Assembly (NCBI GenBank): GCA_002437415.1
Contig: DJPL01000050.1
Span: 26,412-44,438, forward strand
Source of the DNA: Ruminococcaceae bacterium UBA6413
GTDB taxonomy: Bacteria; Bacillota; Clostridia; Oscillospirales; Ruminococcaceae
Reading direction: 5' to 3'
DNA: 18,027 bases
The stretch's first letter is position 1. Every line of letters starts with the position of its first letter. Made by a program: the position numbers and the translations under genes. The notes below the pieces were generated by a model. That model had not been told where the DNA came from. It worked only from the letters and a program-made list of their open reading frames with translations, and did no database searches. Below, piece by piece: positions 1 through 6,365 of the stretch.

Positions 1-915
1 GCTCAGATGGACGGCGCTATCCTCGTTGTTGCAGGTACAGACGGTCCTATGGCTCAGACTAAGGAGCACATCCTTCTCGCTCACCAGGTAGGCGTTCCCG
101 CTATGGTAGTATTCATCAACAAGTGCGATGACGTTGACGATCCCGAGCTTCTCGACCTCGTTGAAATGGATATCCGTGAGACACTTTCAGAGCACGACTT
201 CCCCGGCGACGATATCCCCGTTATCCGTGGTTCAGCTAAGGTTGCTCTTGATTGCCCCAGCAAGGACATCAACGCTCCCGAATACAAGTGCATTCTCGAC
301 CTTATGGATGCAGTAGATAACTACATTCCTACTCCTGATCGTAAGGCTGATCAGCCCTTCCTTATGCCTGTCGAAGATACTATGACAATTTCAGGTCGTG
401 GTACAGTTGCTACAGGTAGAGTTGAGAGAGGTATCCTCAAGCTCAACGATACAGTTGAAATCACAGGTCTTACAGACGAGCCTAAGCAGACAGTTGTAAC
501 AGGTATCGAAATGTTCCGTAAGCTCCTTGACTTCGCTGAGGCAGGTGACAACATCGGTACACTTCTCCGTGGTATCCAGAGAAGCGAAATCGAGCGTGGT
601 CAGGTTCTCTGCAAGCCCGGTTCAATCCACCCCCACAAGAAGTTCAAGGGTCAGGTTTACGTATTAAAGAAAGAAGAAGGCGGACGTCATACTCCTTTCT
701 TCTCAAACTACAGACCTCAGTTCTTCTTCAGAACAACTGACGTTACAGGCGTTATCACACTTCCCGCTGACAAGGAAATGTGCATGCCCGGCGATAACGT
801 AACAATGGATGTTGAGCTTATCACTCCTATCGCTATTGAAGAAGGTCTCCGTTTCGCTATCCGTGAAGGCGGCAGAACAGTTGGTTCAGGCGTAGTTACA
901 GCTATCAACGAATAA
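1..915 (+). CDS. tuf: Elongation factor Tu, 5'-truncated by the window edge
   Basis: EF-Tu is the GTPase that delivers aminoacyl-tRNA to the ribosome A site. The frame is open from base 1 (Ala-Gln before the first Met at base 7) to TAA at 913-915, giving 304 residues. By comparison with the usual ~395-residue protein, about 95 N-terminal residues, including the P-loop and the DCPGH motif, lie outside the window. Visible parts are the G4 motif NKCD (bases 118-129), the G5-type SAK, the domain 2 start with GRGTVATGRVERG, and the domain 3 end AIREGGRTVGSGVV. Codon use is strongly biased and regular, as expected for a highly expressed gene. It is followed directly by a rho-independent terminator, so it is probably the last gene of its operon. 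The reading frame is intact. Confidence 0.98.
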   Translation, partial: AQMDGAILVVAGTDGPMAQTKEHILLAHQVGVPAMVVFINKCDDVDDPELLDLVEMDIRETLSEHDFPGDDIPVIRGSAKVALDCPSKDINAPEYKCILDLMDAVDNYIPTPDRKADQPFLMPVEDTMTISGRGTVATGRVERGILKLNDTVEITGLTDEPKQTVVTGIEMFRKLLDFAEAGDNIGTLLRGIQRSEIERGQVLCKPGSIHPHKKFKGQVYVLKKEEGGRHTPFFSNYRPQFFFRTTDVTGVITLPADKEMCMPGDNVTMDVELITPIAIEEGLRFAIREGGRTVGSGVVTAINE

Positions 916-941
916 TTGAGATTTTAACATCTTATATAAGA

Positions 942-974
942 CGATATCCGCTTTCACGAGCGGATATTGTTTTT
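942..974 (+). terminator. Rho-independent terminator after tuf
   Basis: A 9-bp perfect stem (944-952 with 959-967, ATATCCGCT/AGCGGATAT), extendable by a G-U and a C-G pair, has a 6-nt loop and is followed by five T at 970-974. It lies 26 nt after the tuf stop codon. Confidence 0.9.
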
Positions 975-981
975 ATATAAA
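953..981 (+). promoter_or_regulatory. Possible promoter for cca inside the tuf terminator
   Basis: TTCACG at 953-958 (4/6 match to TTGACA) sits in the loop of the tuf terminator. TATAAA at 976-981 (5/6) follows after a 17-nt spacer. The start would be near 988, leaving a leader of about 12 nt with the GCGAGG ribosome-binding site. This is an AT-rich stretch and the match could be chance. Confidence 0.3.
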
Positions 982-999
982 TTTTTTGCGAGGTATTTT

Positions 1000-2316
1000 A
1001 TGCAGCTCCCCGGATATGTTTGTGAAGTACTTAATAAACTGCATAACAGCGGTTATGAAGCGTATTGTGTCGGCGGCTGTGTAAGAGATTATCTGCTCGG
1101 GCAATGCCCCGATGATTATGATATTACAACATCTGCATTGCCCGAACAGATAATAAAGGTATTTGACGGCTATAAGCTACTGACCATGGGACTTAAACAC
1201 GGTACGGTGACAGTTATAATCGATAAAAAGCCTGTTGAGATTACGACATACAGAGTCGACGGTGATTATAAGGATCACAGACACCCGTCTGAGGTTCGCT
1301 TTACACCTTGTCTAGAAGAAGACCTCGCTCGCCGCGACCTGACTATAAACGCTATGGCTTATAGTCCGAAGGAGGGTATAATCGACCCGTTCGGAGGGCA
1401 GGAAGATCTTAAATCGGGGATCATAAGGTGCGTCGGCGACCCGATGAAGCGCTTTGATGAGGACGGATTGCGCATACTGCGTGCGCTCAGATTTGCTTCC
1501 CGCTACGGCTTTAAGATTGATAAGAATACTTCAGACGCGGTTCACAGACTGCGGTATCTGCTGTCATTCATATCGGCGGAACGGATAAATAATGAGCTTT
1601 GCGGTATACTTACAGGTGACTGCGGTGATATACTTTATAATTATTGCGATGTTATCTGTGAGATCATTCCCGAGATGTATCCCTGCATCGGTTTTGAGCA
1701 GCACTCAAAATATCACGATAAGACGGTATACGGTCATATAGTTGCTACTGTTGCGGCGGCTGAACCTACAGTTGAAGCAAGGCTTACAATGCTCCTGCAT
1801 GACATAGGCAAGCCTGCAAGTTATTTTATGAAGGACGGAGTGGGACATTTCTACGGACACGCCGATGTCAGCCGCGAAATCGCCGTTAAAATTATCGAAA
1901 GATTGCGATTTAGCAATAAAATTGCCGATGAGGTATTGTTTTTAATTCAAAATCATGGTATAGTTATTAACGATGATACACGCAGTATAAGAAGAGGACT
2001 GGCGCGATACGGTGCGGAGCGCTTTTTAAAGCTGATACGAGTGCATTATTATGATACCTGCGGAAAAGCACCGGCGTATTTTGGAGAAAAGGATCTGTTT
2101 GACAGCATAGAAAAGCATACTAGAGAGTATCTTGAAAACGAGCCGCCAATGAGCCTGAAACAGCTTAAAGTCAACGGCTCGGACGTTTCAAAGCTCGGTA
2201 TATCCGGAAGAGAGATCGGTGAGGCGCTGAGCTTTCTGCTTGAACAGGTCATAGATGGAAAATGTGAAAATGATAAGGATAGCTTGCTTACATTGATAAA
2301 GAGTAATTATTTGTAA
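1000..2316 (+). CDS. cca: CCA tRNA nucleotidyltransferase with HD domain
   Basis: This enzyme adds or repairs the 3'-CCA end of tRNAs using CTP and ATP, in the cytoplasm. The 438-residue protein belongs to the class II nucleotidyltransferases. It shows GGCVRD (25-30), the metal-binding DYD pair D39/D41, the RRDLTINAMAY motif (111-121) and EDGLRILRALRF (154-165), the region that in this family helps select the incoming nucleotide. A C-terminal HD phosphohydrolase-like domain follows (H246, H267-D268). I chose the ATG at 1000 because GAGG at 990-993 lies 6 nt upstream. An in-frame TTG at 967 would place translation inside the tuf terminator. The gene is probably co-transcribed with the actin-like gene 18 nt downstream. 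Class II enzymes split into full CCA-adding and A-adding types, and sequence reading alone does not fully exclude the latter. Confidence 0.95.
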   Translation: MQLPGYVCEVLNKLHNSGYEAYCVGGCVRDYLLGQCPDDYDITTSALPEQIIKVFDGYKLLTMGLKHGTVTVIIDKKPVEITTYRVDGDYKDHRHPSEVRFTPCLEEDLARRDLTINAMAYSPKEGIIDPFGGQEDLKSGIIRCVGDPMKRFDEDGLRILRALRFASRYGFKIDKNTSDAVHRLRYLLSFISAERINNELCGILTGDCGDILYNYCDVICEIIPEMYPCIGFEQHSKYHDKTVYGHIVATVAAAEPTVEARLTMLLHDIGKPASYFMKDGVGHFYGHADVSREIAVKIIERLRFSNKIADEVLFLIQNHGIVINDDTRSIRRGLARYGAERFLKLIRVHYYDTCGKAPAYFGEKDLFDSIEKHTREYLENEPPMSLKQLKVNGSDVSKLGISGREIGEALSFLLEQVIDGKCENDKDSLLTLIKSNYL

Positions 2317-2334
2317 TTGGAAAGGGTAAAGGAT

Positions 2335-3351
2335 ATGTCAGCTACAGATATAGGAATTGATTTAGGAACAGCGAATGTTATAATTACACTCGGCGATAAG
2401 GGTATAGTTGTAAATGAACCCTCGGTTGTCGCTTATGACAAGAAAAAGCATTGCGTGCTTGCAGTCGGCAATGAAGCGTATAAGATGATAGGCAGAACGC
2501 CTGAATATATTGTAGCTGTAAAACCGCTTAAGGACGGTGTTATCTCTGACAATGAGATGACAGAGGCAATGATAATCGAATTTATCAGAAAGGTAATCGG
2601 CAGAATTGTAAAGCCGAGAATTATTCTTTGTGTGCCTTCTTCTGTTACAGATGTTGAGAACAGAGCAGTGGTTGAAGCGGCACTTTCCGCAGGTGCAAGA
2701 AAGGTATTCATAATCGAAGAACCGATCGCTGCACTTCTCGGCGCGGGTATTGATATTTCAAAGCCAAACGGCACAATGGTAGTAGATGTCGGTGGCGGCA
2801 CGGCAGATATCGCTGTAGTATCCTTCAACGGTATCGTAAAGAGCTGTTCGCTTAAGATGGCAGGCAATAAGTTTGATGCCGCTATTATCCGCGGTGTCAC
2901 TATGAAGTATAAGATACTTATCGGTGAGAAGACAGCCGAGCAGGCTAAGAAAGAGATAGCTAATGTATTCAACCCTACAGGCAACGAAAAGGTAACAGTC
3001 AAGGGCAGACACCTTATAAAGGGGCTTCCCGAGAGTGTTGAGATAACCGATAAGGATATGTACGAGTTCCTGCATGACAGTGTTATGGAGATCGTTGACA
3101 AGATAAAGGAAGTGTTTGAGCAGACTCCTCCCGAGCTTGTCGGTGATATTCTGACAAACGGTATTGTGCTGACAGGCGGCGGAGCTTTACTCAAGGGCTT
3201 CCCTGAGCTTGTGACCGAGGCAGTCGGCGCTCCCTGCTATGTAGCGGACGATGCTATAGAATGCGTAGCAAAGGGCGTTGCAAAGGCATTTAATTATACA
3301 GATGAGCTACTTGACGGTTTTGAAAAGATATCACTTTACAGATATAAATAA
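2335..3351 (+). CDS. MreB/Mbl-family actin-like cell-shape protein
   Basis: This 338-residue protein is a bacterial actin of the MreB/Mbl group. Such proteins polymerise on ATP at the inner face of the membrane and steer lateral cell-wall synthesis. The nucleotide-binding motifs are present in order: phosphate 1 IGIDLGTAN (6-14), EEPIAALLGAG (128-138) with the catalytic Glu, phosphate 2 DVGGGTADIAV (151-161), and the adenosine motif LTGGGALL (279-286). The usual MreB signature GDKMDEAI is altered here to AGNKFDAAI (176-184). The start at ATG 2335 has GGAAAGGG at 2319-2326, 8 nt upstream. A TTG at 2317 directly after the cca stop is less likely. No mreC, mreD or pbp gene is adjacent, so this looks like a lone paralogue. 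MreB, Mbl and MreBH cannot be told apart with certainty, so no symbol is given. Confidence 0.9.
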   Translation: MSATDIGIDLGTANVIITLGDKGIVVNEPSVVAYDKKKHCVLAVGNEAYKMIGRTPEYIVAVKPLKDGVISDNEMTEAMIIEFIRKVIGRIVKPRIILCVPSSVTDVENRAVVEAALSAGARKVFIIEEPIAALLGAGIDISKPNGTMVVDVGGGTADIAVVSFNGIVKSCSLKMAGNKFDAAIIRGVTMKYKILIGEKTAEQAKKEIANVFNPTGNEKVTVKGRHLIKGLPESVEITDKDMYEFLHDSVMEIVDKIKEVFEQTPPELVGDILTNGIVLTGGGALLKGFPELVTEAVGAPCYVADDAIECVAKGVAKAFNYTDELLDGFEKISLYRYK

Positions 3352-3352
3352 T

Positions 3353-3388
3353 AAAAATCCTGTGGTGTGAAAATGCTGCAGGATTTTT
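3353..3388. terminator. Bidirectional terminator between convergent genes
   Basis: A 10-bp perfect inverted repeat, AAAAATCCTG at 3353-3362 with CAGGATTTTT at 3379-3388, provides a T run on either strand. It sits between the stop of the MreB-like gene (3351) and the stop of the opposite-strand gene (3392) and should serve both. Confidence 0.9.
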
Positions 3389-3391
3389 TGT

Positions 3392-3895
3392 TCATTCTTT
3401 TACGATCTTAAGAACAGGATAATCATCAATATACGGTTTTATAATATAAGGGTGCTTTTTCGCATAATCAAGCATTATATCGGCAAGTGAGCTGCTCTCA
3501 TTGTATTTTTCGTTCAGAAAAGCGGAGAGCTTTGACAGTGGGAGCGCGGAAACCGTTTTGCACACAGGCGACACAGTAATGCCGAGTATACCGTCCGCTA
3601 TGCGGTTTACCCTGAACGGCCATACTCTGCAATCAAACGGCTTCTTATCGCCGAGAATGCAACCCTTATCTGTAAGCATAGGGCAGTATGACAGCTCTTC
3701 ACCGTCTGTAAAGTGCATAACAAATCGGTAGCCGTCCTCATATGGTTCAAGCTCTGCGTTCTTATTGATATTATCCTTTATATAAGAGGCTGTTTCGGGT
3801 GATATAACAGGTATTTCCCACACATCGTCTCTGTCAAAGCCGCAACAGACGCGGCATTTGGCACACGAATCACGGCTGAGTATCTTTGTAAGCAT
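3392..3895 (-). CDS. YkgJ-like CxxCxxCC cysteine-cluster protein
   Basis: The 167-residue protein carries the signature CAKCRVCC (C11, C14, C17, C18) near its N terminus. Further cysteines follow at C71 (in CPML), C79, C89 (in KPFDCRVWPF) and C112. This arrangement is typical of the YkgJ/FliB-like CxxCxxCC family (Pfam PF03692), which is thought to bind zinc or an Fe-S cluster; its biochemical role is largely unknown. No signal peptide or membrane segment is seen, so it is probably cytoplasmic. The start is the ATG at 3895-3893, with AAAGGA (complement of 3904-3909) 8 nt upstream. It is a single gene, convergent with the MreB-like gene and divergent from the MoxR operon. Family assignment is good, function is not. 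Confidence 0.88.
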   Translation of the reverse strand: MLTKILSRDSCAKCRVCCGFDRDDVWEIPVISPETASYIKDNINKNAELEPYEDGYRFVMHFTDGEELSYCPMLTDKGCILGDKKPFDCRVWPFRVNRIADGILGITVSPVCKTVSALPLSKLSAFLNEKYNESSSLADIMLDYAKKHPYIIKPYIDDYPVLKIVKE

Positions 3896-3916
3896 ATCAT
3901 CAATCCTTTCGCTTTT

Positions 3917-3945
3917 ATCTTACCACAACTTTTACGAATAAGCAA
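3917..3945 (-). promoter_or_regulatory. Promoter of the YkgJ-like gene
   Basis: On the minus strand, TTGCTT (complement of 3940-3945) and TAAGAT (complement of 3917-3922) are separated by exactly 17 nt and lie just upstream of the ribosome-binding site. The hexamers match consensus only moderately (3/6 and 4/6). Confidence 0.45.
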
Positions 3946-4007
3946 CCGTTATTTTTATTACAGCAAAGAAGAAATTATGTCAATTTGGTTACAATTTGCA
4001 AAAACTA

Positions 4008-4036
4008 TTGATTTTAAAGCTCTGTTTTGGTATAAT
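4008..4036 (+). promoter_or_regulatory. Promoter of the module A operon (moxR-DUF58-tgpA-like)
   Basis: TTGATT at 4008-4013 (4/6) and a perfect TATAAT at 4031-4036 are separated by 17 nt. Transcription should begin near 4043, giving a leader of about 74 nt before the ATG at 4117. The leader contains a second copy of an 11-nt sequence that is also present in the promoter spacer. Confidence 0.75.
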
Positions 4037-4066
4037 TATTTATATATCCGTTTGCTTTTAAAGCTC
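4012..4066. repeat. 11-bp direct repeat bracketing the -10 box
   Basis: TTTTAAAGCTC occurs at 4012-4022 (inside the spacer of the module A promoter) and again at 4056-4066 (early in the leader), 44 bp apart. The second copy is part of an odd palindrome GCTTT-T-AAAGC at 4054-4064. The position would suit a repressor operator, but this is inference. Confidence 0.5.
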
Positions 4067-4116
4067 GGATATACGATTTTACACGGAAATACCCGTAGAA
4101 GTTTAAAGGATAGAAT

Positions 4117-5088
4117 ATGGAAAATAACATTTCAACAAGTTTTACAAATTACGAATTTATCCCGAAATTATTTGAACAGATAGAAAAGGTAATAATCGGC
4201 AAGCGAGAGGTTATCAAAATGTTGGTAGCGGCATTGCTTTCCGGAGGTCATGTGCTTATTGAGGACGTGCCCGGTACAGGTAAGACAACGCTTGCAATGA
4301 CACTTGCAAAGGCTACTTCGTTGTCCTGCCGAAGAGTGCAGTTCACTCCTGATGTAATGGCATCGGATATAACCGGCTTCACTATGTATAATAAGGAAAG
4401 CGAGCGCTTTGAATACCGCGAGGGTCTTGTAATGAGCAATATCTTTATTGCCGATGAGATAAACAGGACCTCACCTAAGACACAGTCGGCTCTGCTTGAA
4501 GCGATGGAGGAAAAAAAGGTAACGGTTGACGGTACAGCACACAAGCTTCCCGAGCCGTTTATGGTAATAGCCACCGAAAATGAATTTGGTTATGTCGGTA
4601 CATACCCTCTTCCCGAGGCTCAGCTCGACCGTTTCCTCATAAAGCTGTCTGTAGGCTATCCCACAGCTGAAGATGAGGCTATGATCCTCTACAGAAGGAA
4701 GAGCGGCGACCCTATAGAAACGGTAGAGCCCGTTTGCAGTGCCGATGACATTCAGAACTGCATTGCCGCAGTCAGAGAAACACATATAGACGCCGCTATT
4801 TATAAATATATTGTCGATATTGTTGCGGCAACGAGAAATCACCCGTTTGCGGCGCTCGGCGCAAGTCCGCGTGCATCAATAGCGCTTATGAGAGCGGCAC
4901 AGAGCATAGCATTCATGGACGGCCGCAATTATGTCACTCCGGAAGATGTTGCACATATGGTGAACTATGTCCTTCCACACAGAATTCATCTTACCCAGGA
5001 GGCTAAGGTAAAACGTATCGGAGTGGATCACGTTATAAACGAGATAATGAAGGCTGTAAAACCGCCGTTCAAGGGCAATGATCAGTAA
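4117..5088 (+). CDS. MoxR-family AAA+ ATPase (module A)
   Basis: The 323-residue protein is a MoxR AAA+ ATPase, a cytoplasmic hexameric-type ATPase class proposed to act as a chaperone or remodeller for partners encoded nearby. The motifs are Walker A EDVPGTGKTT (49-58, K56, T57), Walker B IFIADEINR with D113/E114, the family stretch GTYPLPEAQLDRF (161-173) with arginine finger R172, and a sensor-2-type arginine R252 in GASPRAS. The sensor 1 stretch reads ATEN (152-155), where most family members, including the second copy in this window, have ATQN followed by P. The ATG at 4117 has AAAGGA at 4105-4110, 6 nt upstream. It is the first gene of an operon with a DUF58 protein 20 nt downstream, the classic MoxR partner. 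The target is unknown. Confidence 0.95.
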   Translation: MENNISTSFTNYEFIPKLFEQIEKVIIGKREVIKMLVAALLSGGHVLIEDVPGTGKTTLAMTLAKATSLSCRRVQFTPDVMASDITGFTMYNKESERFEYREGLVMSNIFIADEINRTSPKTQSALLEAMEEKKVTVDGTAHKLPEPFMVIATENEFGYVGTYPLPEAQLDRFLIKLSVGYPTAEDEAMILYRRKSGDPIETVEPVCSADDIQNCIAAVRETHIDAAIYKYIVDIVAATRNHPFAALGASPRASIALMRAAQSIAFMDGRNYVTPEDVAHMVNYVLPHRIHLTQEAKVKRIGVDHVINEIMKAVKPPFKGNDQ

Positions 5089-5108
5089 ACCGAAGGGATA
5101 ACTTTTGT

Positions 5109-6335
5109 ATGGCTAGATACAGGTTCTTTTATTTGGTATTTCTGATAGTAAGTACGGTACTGATGTTCGCTTACAAAAGCAAGCTTACATCGGTACTGTT
5201 TCTGATAGCTTTCATTTTGCCGATAGTGTCATTCGTTTTTCTTCTGACGACAAGACTTCTGCTGAAGGTGCGGATAGAATACAGGACGCTTTCGACAGAG
5301 AAGTTTGAGAATACCGATATTTCCGTTACTGTTACAAACAGATTTTTAGTCCCGGTTTCACCCGGTATGCTTATCGGATATTTTCCGTACCGTAACAGCG
5401 AAAAGTTTGAATATCAGAAGATAATGGTCAGCGTACCGCCGTTTTCATCAATAACGGTCAGCTTTAACTCACCGATAAGGTACAGAGGAGTATACCGCTC
5501 GGGTGTGGAGAGCTTTGTAATGTATGACCTTTTCAAAGTGTTCAAAATGACAAAGAAATGCGAGCGATACGAGAAGTTTATAGTCCTGCCGCGTAAGCTT
5601 GTTATCGACCCTATCGTTGATACAGGCGACGGTGACAGCGAAACGCTTTCGCAGAACAGCTTTTCACTTGATAAAAATGCATTTGCAAGTATAAGGGAGT
5701 ACAGAAACGAAGATTCGATAAAGAATGTACACTGGGCTATGTCGGCAAAGCACGACAAGCTCATGGTAAAACAGATGGAACGAAGCATCGGCGGAAGCTG
5801 TGTGATAATTCCCGATCTAAATGAATATTTCCCGTTTGAAGATGACAATGCCGAAGCCGCCGACAACATAATTGAGGTGCTCCTGGCACTCAATCTGTCG
5901 CTTATTTCAATGAAGCAGAGCTGTGTCAATGCGTGGTATTCTCCGGCGGACAAGCAGTGCGAGCAGTATACGGTAAAGACCGAAGAAGAGAATATGCTTC
6001 TTTTTGATCTGATGAGTATGCTGCCAAGACAGAGCGAAACCTTCCTTCCCGAAACGATCGCAAGCAGCTGCACCGAATTTACAGCCGATACATCTGCGGT
6101 TTATTTTATAACATCGCAGTTAAGACGCGACTTTATAGGCAAGATGACCGAAATAGAGCTTTTCAGAAATAAGCAGGTCAAAATACTTCTTGTAAGCAGT
6201 CCTATTGAGTCGGACGAGCAGAGGGAGCTTGCCGGTGCTATATCCGTAACATCGGGATTTGAGCTGTGGAAAATCGACAAGGACGATATCGTCCGTTCGC
6301 TCAATGCAGCTATTGAACTTCATAAAAAGAAATAA
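5109..6335 (+). CDS. DUF58-domain membrane-anchored protein (module A)
   Basis: The 408-residue protein has two N-terminal hydrophobic segments (about 5-21 and 27-52). A beta-rich region follows, and then the DUF58 hallmark REYRNEDSIKNVHWAMSA (196-213) continuing into LMVKQMERS. DUF58 proteins are usually encoded beside MoxR ATPases and have a von Willebrand factor A-like C-terminal fold, probably working with MoxR at the membrane. Where a vWA MIDAS motif DxSxS would be expected, the sequence reads DLNEYF (D236, N238), so a canonical metal site is not evident. The start at ATG 5109 has AAGGG at 5093-5097, with a rather long 11-nt gap. The next gene, coding for a transglutaminase-like protein, starts 30 nt downstream. 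The family call is firm and the cellular function is not known. Confidence 0.92.
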   Translation: MARYRFFYLVFLIVSTVLMFAYKSKLTSVLFLIAFILPIVSFVFLLTTRLLLKVRIEYRTLSTEKFENTDISVTVTNRFLVPVSPGMLIGYFPYRNSEKFEYQKIMVSVPPFSSITVSFNSPIRYRGVYRSGVESFVMYDLFKVFKMTKKCERYEKFIVLPRKLVIDPIVDTGDGDSETLSQNSFSLDKNAFASIREYRNEDSIKNVHWAMSAKHDKLMVKQMERSIGGSCVIIPDLNEYFPFEDDNAEAADNIIEVLLALNLSLISMKQSCVNAWYSPADKQCEQYTVKTEEENMLLFDLMSMLPRQSETFLPETIASSCTEFTADTSAVYFITSQLRRDFIGKMTEIELFRNKQVKILLVSSPIESDEQRELAGAISVTSGFELWKIDKDDIVRSLNAAIELHKKK

Positions 6336-6365
6336 CAGCATTTAAAATTACTACGGAGAACTGAT

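Noticed and set aside
967..999. TTG start at 967 extending cca by 11 residues
   Set aside because: It falls in the tuf terminator stem and lacks a ribosome-binding site, while the ATG at 1000 has GAGG at proper spacing.
2433..3194. 253-codon open frame on the minus strand opposite the MreB-like gene
   Set aside because: It lies fully antisense to a well-supported conserved gene, is Ser/Thr/Ile-rich without motifs, and has no ribosome-binding site.
3977..4183. 68-codon plus-strand frame over the module A promoter
   Set aside because: It contains the -10 box and overlaps the moxR start in another frame; no ribosome-binding site and no similarity.
5414..6073. 219-codon open frame on the minus strand opposite the first DUF58 gene
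   Set aside because: Serine-rich shadow frame without motifs or a credible start.
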